A stretch of DNA of 60,158 nt from Gammaproteobacteria bacterium (GCA_021731365.1 JAKFXL010000021.1:1-60158), one strand, 5' to 3'; counted from the first letter of the stretch, positions 28,824 through 40,283 are shown. Made by a program: numbers and translations. Notes: generated by a model from the letters alone, not told the origin.

Positions 28824-30823
<2,000 letters not shown>

Positions 30824-30867
30824 CCGTAAGTTTTGTATAGACTCAGGCACCCAAATTTGTTAGTTTA

Positions 30868-30892
30868 TTACTGCTATTTTGCAGTAACCTTT
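30868..30892 (+). terminator. Hairpin after ggt
   Basis: Perfect 7-bp stem (30868-30874 with 30881-30887) followed by CCTTTTAA, 45 bases after the ggt stop and just before the small membrane peptide. Weak by length; might also be in the leader of that peptide. Confidence 0.45.
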
Positions 30893-30909
30893 TAAGGGGA
30901 GGGAAAACA

Positions 30910-31020
30910 ATGGGTATTTTAGTTCCAATAGGGATCTTTTTTGGCATAACCGTTCTTTTCGGTTTGGTTTTAGCCGGTTCTGCCATCAAAAACATCGAAC
31001 ACAGACGTCAACCTGACTAA
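30910..31020 (+). CDS. 36-residue single-helix membrane peptide
   Basis: Short frame with a strong ribosome binding site (AAGGGGAGGG just before ATG) and a following Rho-independent terminator. It encodes one hydrophobic helix of about 25 residues (MGILVPIGIFFGITVLF through LAG) and a short polar cytosolic-type tail KNIEHRRQPD. No family recognised. Its size recalls accessory peptides of respiratory complexes such as CcoQ/CydX, and it lies just before an oxidase-like gene, but a terminator separates the two, so that link is only a suggestion. Confidence 0.6.
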   Translation: MGILVPIGIFFGITVLFGLVLAGSAIKNIEHRRQPD

Positions 31021-31043
31021 CCTCAGGCAAACGTCCATACAAT

Positions 31044-31074
31044 GAAAAAAGCCCGGTCCTACCGGGCTTTTTTC
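31044..31074. terminator. Intrinsic terminator (bidirectional) after the small membrane peptide
   Basis: GC-rich stem GCCCGGT/ACCGGGC (31051-31057, 31061-31067) flanked by A6 on the left and T6 on the right, so the stem can extend by A-T pairs. Classical strong terminator. Confidence 0.9.
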
Positions 31075-31130
31075 ATGTAAAATAACCACACTATAATCAG
31101 CATTGTAAGATGTAGCAGCAGGAATACCCC

Positions 31131-31640
31131 ATGCCAGAACAAAGCAATAGACATCTAATTAAATTTCTCGCTGCCTCACTCATCTTCTTTTTTGTTGGCA
31201 GTATGCATGGCGTCGTACAGCTCATCCCCTCCGTACGTGCCTGGCTCGACTCCATAGGCAGCCCCTACGGTGGCCCTGGCCATCTCATCGACCCACTTGC
31301 ACATGCGCATATCAACCTGATTGGCGGAGTCATGTTTCTGGTCATGGCAGTGTCCTATTACCTGATCCCCATCCTGACGGGGAAAGAGATCTGGTCAAAA
31401 AAATTGATGGATTTCTCTTTTTGGGGTACCACTATCGGTGTTATCTGTTTCTATTCAACGCTTATGATTTTTGGTGCATGGATGGGGGAGCTGCTACTTG
31501 CTAGCGACCCTAAGATTGATGAGGTCAAGGCGATATACGGGCCAACAGTAGCTGTTGCGGCGACAATTATGGGGTTAGGACTCTGGTCCTTCCTGCTGAA
31601 TGGTCTGATGTCGCTGAAACAGGCCTGCTGCAAGTCATGA
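31131..31640 (+). CDS. Small four-helix protein related to haem-copper oxidase subunit I (NorB/CcoN-like fragment)
   Basis: A 169-residue membrane protein with four helices (~9-32, ~58-85, ~94-123, ~138-162). The segment HAHINLIGGVMFLVMAVSYYLIP matches helices of NorB/CcoN-type subunit I that carry conserved His, but a normal subunit I has 12 or more helices and about 450-500 residues, and the Cu-site histidine set is not complete. So this is not a working oxidase on its own. Small single-gene relatives of this type are found in other proteobacteria as 'cbb3-type subunit I'; their function is not established. The stop overlaps the next gene (ATGA). Confidence 0.65.
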   Translation: MPEQSNRHLIKFLAASLIFFFVGSMHGVVQLIPSVRAWLDSIGSPYGGPGHLIDPLAHAHINLIGGVMFLVMAVSYYLIPILTGKEIWSKKLMDFSFWGTTIGVICFYSTLMIFGAWMGELLLASDPKIDEVKAIYGPTVAVAATIMGLGLWSFLLNGLMSLKQACCKS

Positions 31641-32152
31641 CGCTGCCCTGCGGCTGCCCCGAGCAGCTCCCACCGTGGGATGGTAAAGATGTTGAGTTGG
31701 GCGGTGAACCGATGTTCAACTTCTCCATCGCCACCTTCATGCACATGCCTATGGGCTATGAGGTCTACTTGGGGCGAGTTCGTCATCTGATCACACAGCT
31801 GGAGCTCAATACACGCTGGCCCGGCTTTTACCTGACACGCACGGGTTGGATGCGCGGTCAGATTCTCGCCCCGCTCCAGCAAGGAGACTCACCATCACGC
31901 CATGTTATTCACCTGCCCAGCCCTTTCAAGTTGCGAGTCAAGTTGCATCAAGGTGACATCAGCAGCATCAAAAACAGCGTACGAGAGGTGCAATCCTCGC
32001 TTCTCGATGCTGGGCACATGCCAAAAGAACTTTATCTCAGCTACCTTACTTGCACAAACTGCGCTGAAAAACAGGGCGGGGCCAAGATCATGTTACTGCG
32101 GCGCTGGGAAGAGAGTTCACGGCTAAAAAAACGTATAAAAACAGAATCTTAG
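31637..32152 (+). CDS. Uncharacterised Cys-containing protein coupled to the mini oxidase-like gene
   Basis: A 171-residue protein I do not recognise. It starts MTLPCGCPEQLPPWDGKD with a CxC motif and has a second pair, TCTNC, near residue 145, so a metal or disulfide site is possible. No signal peptide or membrane helix; cytosolic by prediction. A central part PGFYLTRTGWMRGQILAPLQQGDSPSRHVIHLP looks like beta-strand. Overlaps the preceding gene by 4 bases, so the two proteins are probably made together. Confidence 0.6.
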   Translation: MTLPCGCPEQLPPWDGKDVELGGEPMFNFSIATFMHMPMGYEVYLGRVRHLITQLELNTRWPGFYLTRTGWMRGQILAPLQQGDSPSRHVIHLPSPFKLRVKLHQGDISSIKNSVREVQSSLLDAGHMPKELYLSYLTCTNCAEKQGGAKIMLLRRWEESSRLKKRIKTES

Positions 32153-32238
32153 AACAAAATTACTAACACCGCGTGTGAAAAGACAAACAACCACAAAAGA
32201 TACTGCGGTACCAACCACCACTTAACAAAATAGCAACG

Positions 32239-32634
32239 TTACTGGAGAGCTGGCCGCCCTGAAAAAAGCGGAAAATAGAGCGTGCGCTCATCGTCCTCTC
32301 CCTTCCTGCGCAACTGAACCTGCAGCGTATCAACACCTGGGGGGACAACAACCGCTTTGCGATAGACGCCACTATGGCCATCCTGGATTGCCTGCTGCCA
32401 TGGCTGTTCGTCGCCAGTACGCAAAGAGATGATCAAGTCATGTACTGGTTTGCCGCGCTCCAAGGTCGCCAGCACCAAAAACTCATTCATACCAACAGTC
32501 ACTACAGTCGGGCGACTCTGAATCAGCACAACTACGTCCTCCCACTTTTGGGCAGGAATCTGGTATTCATTCTCTGGAGCGCTGCATGCACTTAACAGTA
32601 GCAGTGGTAACAGCAAAGCAATAAGGTGTCTCAT
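32239..32634 (-). CDS. Lipoprotein with FixH/YtkA-like domain
   Basis: A 131-residue lipoprotein (start MRHLIALLLPLLLLSAC, lipobox LSAC; an upstream extension of the frame is not used). The mature part (VTVGMNEFLVLATLERGKPVHDLIISLRT and GHSGVYRKAVVVPPGVDTLQVQLRR) has the Ig-like spacing of YtkA/FixH domains, found in cytochrome oxidase assembly and copper proteins. It is last of a four-gene run headed by a CcoG-like gene, consistent with a FixG-FixH relation. The domain call is moderate. Confidence 0.6.
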   Translation of the reverse strand: MRHLIALLLPLLLLSACSAPENEYQIPAQKWEDVVVLIQSRPTVVTVGMNEFLVLATLERGKPVHDLIISLRTGDEQPWQQAIQDGHSGVYRKAVVVPPGVDTLQVQLRRKGEDDERTLYFPLFSGRPALQ

Positions 32635-32635
32635 C

Positions 32636-32944
32636 TTAACCTTTAGAATGGCGTTGCAGATAGTCCAGCAGCGGCTCAAGCTCCTCAGGTGCAATCAACG
32701 TATAACCTGTCATACGGCGATGTTCCTGCATCCGATAGATGACATTTGGCCACTCTTCTGCGGTGTGAACCCCCGGGCTGGGGGCCGCGTGACAGCTGGA
32801 ACAGTTCTCCTTCATCACCAACGCCCCGCGCGACTCAGGCTCCGGCAGCAGCACCTTGCCAACACCGCCGGAAGGGATGTCACACCCTGTAAACAATACC
32901 AATAGTGCAACCGAACTAACCACATTACGGTTTAGCATCAACAT
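32636..32944 (-). CDS. Monohaem cytochrome c lipoprotein
   Basis: About 103 residues, starting MLMLNRNVVSSVALLVLFTGC (ATG 32944, or 32938), with a lipobox FTGC. One haem c site CSSCH, then a likely distal Met in MTGYTLI. It overlaps the end of the upstream membrane-protein gene by about 20 bases and lies one base before the FixH/YtkA-like gene. Probable small periplasmic electron carrier or sensor tethered to the membrane. Confidence 0.75.
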   Translation of the reverse strand: MLMLNRNVVSSVALLVLFTGCDIPSGGVGKVLLPEPESRGALVMKENCSSCHAAPSPGVHTAEEWPNVIYRMQEHRRMTGYTLIAPEELEPLLDYLQRHSKG

Positions 32945-33356
32945 CCTTATCTTTATCGTAATCACTTTTATCCAGATCAAGCTGGCCACCAAGTTTTGAT
33001 CCATAAAGCCGAACCATAAACCAGACAAAGGTAGATGCCACCGCCAGATAAAGTATCGCTATGCCAAAGCCCCAGTCGATCCATTCCCGCTCATAACCTG
33101 GCCGGTCACCCCAAAAAGGGAAACTCAAACCAATGGCAACCAACAACACCATCAACACCACGCCAATGAACCACTTCGGTACGCCATTCTGAGAGTCAGG
33201 AATCGCCTCCAGCATCTCCCAATCTTCCATGCCCCGTTTAGCCAAACGCTCCTCAGCAGATGCGTAACCAAAATGGTCATTGGGCGTCTCACCCCAGTGG
33301 CTATCAATGGATGTCAATTTATCCTTGGGTAACGGCTTATTACGTTCGTCGCTCAT
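32925..33356 (-). CDS. Two-helix membrane protein, unknown
   Basis: A 143-residue protein with a polar N-terminus (~60 residues, conserved-looking SIDSHWGETPNDHFGYASAEE) and two helices (~62-80 and ~92-115), then an acidic tail (DLDKSDYDKDKDVD). No signal peptide. Coupled to ccoG-like by a 4-base ATGA overlap. I do not recognise the family; context points to a role with the neighbouring redox proteins. Confidence 0.65.
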   Translation of the reverse strand: MSDERNKPLPKDKLTSIDSHWGETPNDHFGYASAEERLAKRGMEDWEMLEAIPDSQNGVPKWFIGVVLMVLLVAIGLSFPFWGDRPGYEREWIDWGFGIAILYLAVASTFVWFMVRLYGSKLGGQLDLDKSDYDKDKDVDAKP

Positions 33357-34669
33357 ATCGTACCTGCTGAAAAATGTTGTAGACGGAAACTATCTTGCCA
33401 GCCATCTTCGGAGGTTACCCGCACCAGCACTGGATATAACCCCTTTGCCAGGCCGGGGCTAATCTTCAACTCAACATTAATCCGCCCGGCCGTCTGAAAG
33501 TCTACCTCTTTTGTCGCCAACGTATACTGCTCATCACTTAACCCCTCCACCTCAACGTGCAAACGGGTGGGTTCATAAAGCTTATTTGCCAGTGAGATGC
33601 GATAGTCAAGAATCTGCCCCCCCTGTGCGATGTCAGCACGATAAGCACTCATATGGTAACGCTCATAACTCCAAAGCCCCCATACAAACATACCCAGGCC
33701 AAGCAGTAAAATGGGGAACGACCAAGTAACCCGAGAGAAAAGATCACTCATATTGGTTTTAAACTCTACCGCCCCTGCACTCTTACGCTCGCCCATGGCA
33801 AAACGCAACAGACTATCACCTTCGCCCTTCCGGGCATGCAGATTGTCACATGCCGTGACACATTCACCACAGTTAATGCAGGTGTCATAGAGATCCGTTT
33901 TACGTGGGTCGATCGCAAGAAAACAGGAGGTAACACAATAGTTACACTTCTCACACTCGCTGGCACGGCTCTCATCGTAAGCAATATGCAAAGTCTGCTT
34001 AGTCTTAAAGGTGTGCTGCCACACCTTGTAAACACACATAAAACGGCACATAAAGTGACGAATCATGGTGATATCTACCAGAATCACCAGAAAAAATATC
34101 GTATAAATCCAGTGTAATGAAGGTGCCAACCCTGAATCATGCTGGAAGGTAACAAACTTCCATATTAAAAACGGCTCGTAAAAATAGAACAGCGGAATTA
34201 ACGCCACCGCTGCTGCAACTCCGGCACTAAGGGCAATCAAAACCAGCCAATTCAAAGGCTTGTTTTTAATCTGGGAGAGCTGCATTGGCGAGCCATCCAA
34301 ACTCACCTCCGCACGTTTACCCAATAGCTTAAAGGTCAAGTTATTAGCCCATTCCGACAGGGTATTCTGGGGGCAGGCCCAACCACAAAAGACAGTCCCC
34401 ATCAACGAATATAACATCGCTAACAGGCAAGCCATGATGGCCCAAAAGCCAAAGACAATACTGAAATCAGAAAACCAGATCTGCCGGCCCAAGACAACAA
34501 AAGCGCCCTGAATGGGGTCAATACGAAATAACCCGGTGACAGGAACCAACACCAGCAGCAACAACACCCCATACTGAAAGGCACGCCGCTGCCAGTGGAG
34601 TTTTTGACTCGGTTTACGCCCCTCAACAACAACGGGGATACCACCCAAAGAGTTCTGAATGCTCATCAC
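33353..34669 (-). CDS. ccoG: CcoG/RdxA/FixG-like polyferredoxin
   Basis: A 438-residue integral membrane ferredoxin. About five helices in the N-terminal half, FCGWACPQNTLSEW (the conserved CxxxCP redox motif), two 4Fe-4S motifs CEKCNYCVTSCF and CINCGECVTACD (~235-275), a further helix, and a C-terminal Ig-like FixG domain from ~345. CcoG reduces Cu(II) for delivery to cbb3 oxidase in some bacteria. No cbb3 subunits are here, so it may serve another system or be detached. First of four genes on this strand. Confidence 0.85.
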   Translation of the reverse strand: MMSIQNSLGGIPVVVEGRKPSQKLHWQRRAFQYGVLLLLVLVPVTGLFRIDPIQGAFVVLGRQIWFSDFSIVFGFWAIMACLLAMLYSLMGTVFCGWACPQNTLSEWANNLTFKLLGKRAEVSLDGSPMQLSQIKNKPLNWLVLIALSAGVAAAVALIPLFYFYEPFLIWKFVTFQHDSGLAPSLHWIYTIFFLVILVDITMIRHFMCRFMCVYKVWQHTFKTKQTLHIAYDESRASECEKCNYCVTSCFLAIDPRKTDLYDTCINCGECVTACDNLHARKGEGDSLLRFAMGERKSAGAVEFKTNMSDLFSRVTWSFPILLLGLGMFVWGLWSYERYHMSAYRADIAQGGQILDYRISLANKLYEPTRLHVEVEGLSDEQYTLATKEVDFQTAGRINVELKISPGLAKGLYPVLVRVTSEDGWQDSFRLQHFSAGTI

Positions 34670-34791
34670 GCTAATTTACCACATCAACATAAACAGGCAC
34701 AGTACGTTCCAGGCCGTTTCAAATACAGCAGGCAGGATCACCAGTCGTCACTGGCTCACTCCAGACTGGGAAGTCTGTGTAGACACTCCCT

Positions 34792-37401
34792 CTAATTATC
34801 CTGCCTTTTTTTAAGATCTAACAAGGTATCATTGACTGCACTATCATTCGGAGATAGCTCTTTGGCCTTTTCAGCATACTTTCTCGCCTGAGACAGATCG
34901 CTCTCGCGCAGCAACCACGCCAGATTATTAAGCGCCGCAACGTTCTTTTCATCTAACTGTATTGCCGCCTTGTAAGCATCTATAGCACGCTTTAGATCAC
35001 CCACCTCTTGATAGGCTGTTGCCAATGCATATTGTGCTTTTGTACTCTTTGGGTAAGCAACAACAGCCTCACCCAACAGTGCTAGTGCTGCCTTTTTGTC
35101 ACCATTAGCCCAATACGCTTGCCCAAGTTTTTGCGCCAGATCAACATTGGGAGCGCGTTTATACAGGTCAGAGTAAAATGTTGCTGCTTGTAAAAACTTT
35201 TTCTCACTCATCGCCAAATCGCCCTTGAGCGCTATAACCAGGTCACCGCCAGGCATCAAAGTCTGCAGTTTCTTCAGCCCATCTTTAGCTGTTACCAGGT
35301 CCCCGCTATTTATACCCATTGTTATCCCCGCCACCAAAGAGGGCAGATGTTTGTCGTCGTGCTGCAATGCTATCTTTAATGCACTTCTTGCCTCTTTGAT
35401 TTCCCGCAACGCAACATGTGAGGTATAAAGAAGATAGTGTGTCAATGCCGAATTCGGCTCAAGCTCCGCGAGCTTTTTATATGAACTCTTGGCATTTACA
35501 TACTCCTTTAGCATCATCTGGGCATTACCCATCTCAGCCCATACCGCAACATTTTTCGAACCACCCAGATTGCGCAGTTCTGACAAAGCACCCGAGGGAT
35601 TGCCCTGTCTCAGGTTAAGCCTAGCCAGCAACACCGTAGCTTTCTCCTTATTTTTATCAAGTGTCTGGACTTTTTTAAGCAGCACTTCAGCATTCTTAAA
35701 CTCCCCCGCCATCATCTCTATCTGAGCATAGTCGTAGAGCACACCCAGCTCTTCCGGCGACACCTTTAAAGCACTTTGATAAATATGCTTGGCAGCATCA
35801 ACATTACCAGAGCGAACCTCATACAACGCCAAGTTTCTAGAAGCTGGCCCATATCCAGGTTTTATTTTCAGCGCACGCTCAAACTCAGTCTTAGCTCTGC
35901 CAGCATCGCCCATCAAAGAGTAAACAGTACCCTGCAGGCTCACAGGCAACGGGTTGGAAGCATCACTCTTCTCAAGTTTTTTCAGGCTCTCAAGCGCGGC
36001 CGGATAGTTCTTTTCAGCGATACGGGCTTCAGCAATAGCCAAATCAGTTGCCAACACTTTGGCATCGTCACCCTTAATATTATTAAGCTCGGCGACCCCC
36101 TTTTCAAACTCCCCCATCCCCAGGTAACTCTGGGCCAGCCCGGCACGAAACTCATTGTTATCGCCGTTCATATTCAAAGCCTGGCGATAATACTCCACGC
36201 TCTTTCTAGGATCACCTGCCCTGAGAGAAGCCCCGGCAATCAAAGCGAGCGTTTCAGCATCAGGCATCCTGTTTTTGACGATAGGTGTCAGCGTATCCAC
36301 CGCTGCAGCAGAGTGGCCACTGTTCATCTGAACGTGCGCCAATAACTTGCGGGCCATTATATTATTAGGGACCTGAGCCAGAAATTTACTCAATTGCGCC
36401 TCGGCCTGCTCATTGCGCCCCTGGATTGTAGCAATAGCCCCCATTAACAACATTGCCCCCAGGTGATGCTCATCCTCCTTGAGTACCTTGCCAATCAGTT
36501 CCGCTGCAACGTCATACTGTTTTTGCTCATAGGCAAGAGCCCCACGAATCTGATTAAGCTCTACATCATCAGGAAACTGCTCTTTATAGTAAGATTTTTT
36601 AAGTGTTTCCAGTGCCGCTTTTGCTTTCTCCGGATTGTTCTGTTGCAAATATTCAGCACTCAATCCACGCATCGCCACATAATAAAAATAGTCCTGTTTA
36701 CTCTTTGAGAGCTGTGCCGCCTGCTGATAGGCAGCGATAATTTCCTCCTGGCTATTCTGGGCGCGTTTTAAATCAACAAGCGTCAACCACGCACGCTGAC
36801 TCTGCTTTCCATCACCACCAACAACGGAGTTAATCAATGATTGCGCACGATTGTAATCATGTTCCACAATAGCTAATCTCGCCAACCCCAGGATAACGCG
36901 CTCATTATCAGCCGCATACATATGCGCCTTGTTAAACCACTCCTTTGCCGCCACATAATCACCCTTCTGAAAATAGGCTTCGGCAAGCACTACACTGGTA
37001 TTTAAACTTATGGGAGAAGGGTCATTTTCGTTAATTTTATAACTCTTGATCACCTCGTCGATTTTACCCTGCTGCAGCAACGCTTCTCCCATCAACAGAG
37101 AGACAGCAACATCGGCCACGCCAAGCTCACGGGCACGTTTTAACTCTTTTTCAGCATCAGCACCACTTCCCATCTTGACATAGAGATCTCCCAGCAAATA
37201 GCGCCCTTCCATGCTATCAGGATTTGTTTTTACAGCGTTTTTCAAAGCAATTATCGCCGTATTGTAAGAACCCTGCTCAAGAGCAGTTTTAGCTTGCTCA
37301 ATATACTCACCCTCAGAGAGCACAGGATCCGTACCCTTACATCCAACAAGCAACACCGCACAAAACCCAACTGCCAAAACCAAACGCTTTCCCATCTCCA
37401 T
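34792..37401 (-). CDS. prsT: XrtA/PEP-CTERM-system TPR lipoprotein PrsT (copy 1)
   Basis: An 869-residue exported protein made almost wholly of tetratricopeptide repeats (about 20 units, e.g. ALEQGSYNTAIIALKNAVKTNP, VLYDYAQIEMMAGEF). Signal with lipobox VGC (residue ~21) in MEMGKRLVLAVGFCAVLLVGC, so a lipoprotein. The PrsT family (PEP-CTERM system TPR protein) accompanies PrsK/PrsR and EpsH-type exosortase loci. It is 15 bases downstream of a second, longer PrsT-like gene. Likely an envelope scaffold in polysaccharide assembly or PEP-CTERM protein handling; exact role unknown. Confidence 0.85.
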   Translation of the reverse strand: MEMGKRLVLAVGFCAVLLVGCKGTDPVLSEGEYIEQAKTALEQGSYNTAIIALKNAVKTNPDSMEGRYLLGDLYVKMGSGADAEKELKRARELGVADVAVSLLMGEALLQQGKIDEVIKSYKINENDPSPISLNTSVVLAEAYFQKGDYVAAKEWFNKAHMYAADNERVILGLARLAIVEHDYNRAQSLINSVVGGDGKQSQRAWLTLVDLKRAQNSQEEIIAAYQQAAQLSKSKQDYFYYVAMRGLSAEYLQQNNPEKAKAALETLKKSYYKEQFPDDVELNQIRGALAYEQKQYDVAAELIGKVLKEDEHHLGAMLLMGAIATIQGRNEQAEAQLSKFLAQVPNNIMARKLLAHVQMNSGHSAAAVDTLTPIVKNRMPDAETLALIAGASLRAGDPRKSVEYYRQALNMNGDNNEFRAGLAQSYLGMGEFEKGVAELNNIKGDDAKVLATDLAIAEARIAEKNYPAALESLKKLEKSDASNPLPVSLQGTVYSLMGDAGRAKTEFERALKIKPGYGPASRNLALYEVRSGNVDAAKHIYQSALKVSPEELGVLYDYAQIEMMAGEFKNAEVLLKKVQTLDKNKEKATVLLARLNLRQGNPSGALSELRNLGGSKNVAVWAEMGNAQMMLKEYVNAKSSYKKLAELEPNSALTHYLLYTSHVALREIKEARSALKIALQHDDKHLPSLVAGITMGINSGDLVTAKDGLKKLQTLMPGGDLVIALKGDLAMSEKKFLQAATFYSDLYKRAPNVDLAQKLGQAYWANGDKKAALALLGEAVVAYPKSTKAQYALATAYQEVGDLKRAIDAYKAAIQLDEKNVAALNNLAWLLRESDLSQARKYAEKAKELSPNDSAVNDTLLDLKKRQDN

Positions 37402-37416
37402 CCCCTAGTAATCACT

Positions 37417-40194
37417 TCAACGCTGAGCTTTATCCAACTCGACCTTCAGTGCTTCGACCTGTTGTCTGTCTGTCAATGCCGGATTCTCCAGTAACGACTT
37501 TACTTCCCTTTTTGCTGCCGCAATATCGCCACTCTTAAAATAGCCATAAGCAAGATGATATTTAATATCCAGCAAATGAGGAGCCTTGACACCTGCCTCT
37601 TTTAGAATATCAACGCCACGTTTTACCTCACCAGTTTTCACCAGCGCCCACCCATAGGTATCCATAACAGCAGGGGTCTGTTGAGCCATATCGTAAGCCT
37701 TCTTGCCATATGTCAACGCCTGTTTGTCACCCTTTTCGGCGTAGATCCAGGCGAGATTATTCAGCGCTGCCACATTATTTGGTTGTGACTGCAACACCTT
37801 GCTGTACTGCTCAACAGCCTTATCAAGGCGATTCTCAGTCTGGTGATCCACCGCCAACACCATACGCACGGTGACGTCGTCCGGCTCTTTCGCCAGCCAT
37901 TTCTCCAAGGGTTCCAATGCCCCTGCCTGCTTTTGCTGTTGCCGTAAACGATAGAGCTTTAAGGCCAGGGAACTACTCAGCCCATTGTTAAAAGCTGTGT
38001 TATACGCCTTTTCCGCCCCGGCATTATTTGCTTGTGCAACGTAAATATCACCAGCAACCTCAAAGCCTATTCCCTGTTTGGGATATTGCGATTGCAACTC
38101 CCTTGCTGTCTGATGTGCCTTATCATATTGCTTCAATTCACTCTGCAGCTTTGCCAGCAGCACTTGGGCTGGGACAAACCCTTTTTGGATTTTCAACGCG
38201 GAGTTAACACTATCAACAGCCGCTTGCAGCTGTTTATTGACCGCCTGGGATTCCGCCAACATCACCAATGCTTGTGGCGATTTAGGTTGCAGCTCCACAA
38301 GTTTACGTAATGCGGCCGTTGCATTGCTCGAGTCATCATTTGCCAGATACACCTTACTCAACGTAACCAGCGCCATAGGGTGTTCAGGATGAGCGTTAGC
38401 AACTTCACGTGCCATATTTAACGCCTTCATTTTATCGCCCTGCATAAGATAGGCGTTCACCAGCAACAGTGGAGGCTCAATTGAACTAGGATTGGCTTTT
38501 TTAGCTTTTTCTATCCACCCCAAAGCTGCCTGGCGGTCCCCATCAACCTCTGCCAGTCGCCCCATCGCCAACATTGCACCCAAATGGTTAGCATCCACTT
38601 TCAGTGCCTGCTGATAATTTTGTTTGGCCAGCGTCTGATTTTTCTCCTGCAATGCCAGCTGTGCCAACTCCATATAAGCCGTTACAAATTTGGGATCAAC
38701 CTTAAGCGCCTTTTCAAACTGTTTCCGCGCTGCAACAAGGTCCCCTTTCTGCACATAAACTATTCCGAGCAAATTGACAGCCACTGCATTGGCTGACTGT
38801 TTTTTCTCAAGTGCCTGTGCTGCATCAATTGCCTTGTTGATATTCTTCTGGCGCAAGTGTGCATAGACCAACAACATATCCGCCTGCAACAGATCTTCGT
38901 CCATGGCCACCGCACGTTCCAAATCGATAGCTGCAGCACCCGCATCACCCGCAGCAAGTTTGCTTAACCCCAACTGAGCACGGATCGAACCTGCATCAGG
39001 CGCAATCTCAACAGCCCGCTGCAGGTACTCTTCACCTCTTTTGCTCTCACCTGCCTGCATATAAGCACTGCCCAAAAGCGCTAATAACTGAGCGTCTTTA
39101 GCATTTTTTTCCACCACGACATCAAGCGTCTCTATCGCCTGCTGTGGTTTTTTTAATTTCAGATATGTTCCTGCCAATACTTTACGCGCGGGTATATGGT
39201 TAGGAACAGACTTGGCAAATCCCGAGAGGTAAAACTCAGCCTGTTCCAGATCACCCAACGTATAATGAATAACACCCAACAGCAGTTTGGATTGAAGATG
39301 GTTGGGTGATACTCTCAACACCTGACTTAACGTGTTCTTGGCTAAATCGTACTCTTGGCGCTTAAAATGAATTTCAGATTTAATGTAGCCTGCCATGGGA
39401 TGGTTGGGCACACTTTTCAAAATTCTCGTGATATCCGCATATGCCACATCAAGGTTCTGATTGATCACCTCAATCCCGGCCTTACCCAACAGGGCCTGAA
39501 GGTTTGTCGGGGCAATTTTCAGCGCTTTAACAAACGCCTGCAACGCCTTATCGTTCTCACCTTTTTGCTGCAAAACAATACCATTTAATACGAGAGCATC
39601 CGCGCTACTGGGATGCTGGCGCAGTGCCTTGTCAACAATATCTGCCGCCCCATTTACGTCACCTTTCAGCAACGTTGCCCGCGCCGAACCCAGCAGGGCA
39701 CCTTCCGCTTGTGGATCACGCTTCAGCGCCTCCTGATAGCTTTTTTCAGCCTCTGCTGTGGCGCCGTCCATCAGATGCGCATCCCCTTGCAGAGCCATGA
39801 TCTCTGCCTGTTTTTTAGGGGAATCATTTGCACTCACAGTAATCTCTTTCAACAGCTGTTTAGCTTTGCCTTGCATAAGGTATGACTGTGCCAGTAAAGG
39901 GTTAACGTCACTCTTCGGTGCACCCTGCTGTATTGCTTTTTTAAATTCATGCTCCGCTGCTGGTGCATCCAGCAGCTTTAAATATGACTGCCCCATTAAC
40001 AATCGCGCTTCCGCTGTTTGCGGCGATTGTTGCAATATATTTTTCAGATGAATAATTGTCGTACGATAATCACCACTGTTATACGTTGCATTAGCCTTTG
40101 CCAATAGTGCCGCAACATCATCCGCCGCCAGCACCACAGAACTCAAGCAGAGCGTAACAACAGGCAGCCATAAAAACCGTCTTGTAAATTTCAT
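37417..40194 (-). CDS. prsT: XrtA/PEP-CTERM-system TPR protein PrsT (copy 2)
   Basis: A ~925-residue TPR protein; start MKFTRRFLWLPVVTLCLSSVVLA (ATG 40194; the longer frame from 40233 would hide the signal peptide). The signal peptide appears to be a normal Sec type (VVLA^ADD) with no lipobox, unlike copy 1. Roughly 22 TPR units run to the end (NSGDYRTTIIHLKNILQQSPQTAEARLLMGQSYL). Both copies share the same opening repeat, so they look like an old tandem duplication. It lies 89 bases downstream of prsR. Confidence 0.85.
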   Translation of the reverse strand: MKFTRRFLWLPVVTLCLSSVVLAADDVAALLAKANATYNSGDYRTTIIHLKNILQQSPQTAEARLLMGQSYLKLLDAPAAEHEFKKAIQQGAPKSDVNPLLAQSYLMQGKAKQLLKEITVSANDSPKKQAEIMALQGDAHLMDGATAEAEKSYQEALKRDPQAEGALLGSARATLLKGDVNGAADIVDKALRQHPSSADALVLNGIVLQQKGENDKALQAFVKALKIAPTNLQALLGKAGIEVINQNLDVAYADITRILKSVPNHPMAGYIKSEIHFKRQEYDLAKNTLSQVLRVSPNHLQSKLLLGVIHYTLGDLEQAEFYLSGFAKSVPNHIPARKVLAGTYLKLKKPQQAIETLDVVVEKNAKDAQLLALLGSAYMQAGESKRGEEYLQRAVEIAPDAGSIRAQLGLSKLAAGDAGAAAIDLERAVAMDEDLLQADMLLVYAHLRQKNINKAIDAAQALEKKQSANAVAVNLLGIVYVQKGDLVAARKQFEKALKVDPKFVTAYMELAQLALQEKNQTLAKQNYQQALKVDANHLGAMLAMGRLAEVDGDRQAALGWIEKAKKANPSSIEPPLLLVNAYLMQGDKMKALNMAREVANAHPEHPMALVTLSKVYLANDDSSNATAALRKLVELQPKSPQALVMLAESQAVNKQLQAAVDSVNSALKIQKGFVPAQVLLAKLQSELKQYDKAHQTARELQSQYPKQGIGFEVAGDIYVAQANNAGAEKAYNTAFNNGLSSSLALKLYRLRQQQKQAGALEPLEKWLAKEPDDVTVRMVLAVDHQTENRLDKAVEQYSKVLQSQPNNVAALNNLAWIYAEKGDKQALTYGKKAYDMAQQTPAVMDTYGWALVKTGEVKRGVDILKEAGVKAPHLLDIKYHLAYGYFKSGDIAAAKREVKSLLENPALTDRQQVEALKVELDKAQR

Positions 40195-40283
40195 GATCCA
40201 TGCATCCCCTATTTTTTGCCATCTACGTTTCATGTATTAAGGCGTAATGCTGTACCACCTCAGGACATTTGACTGAGCTGATA

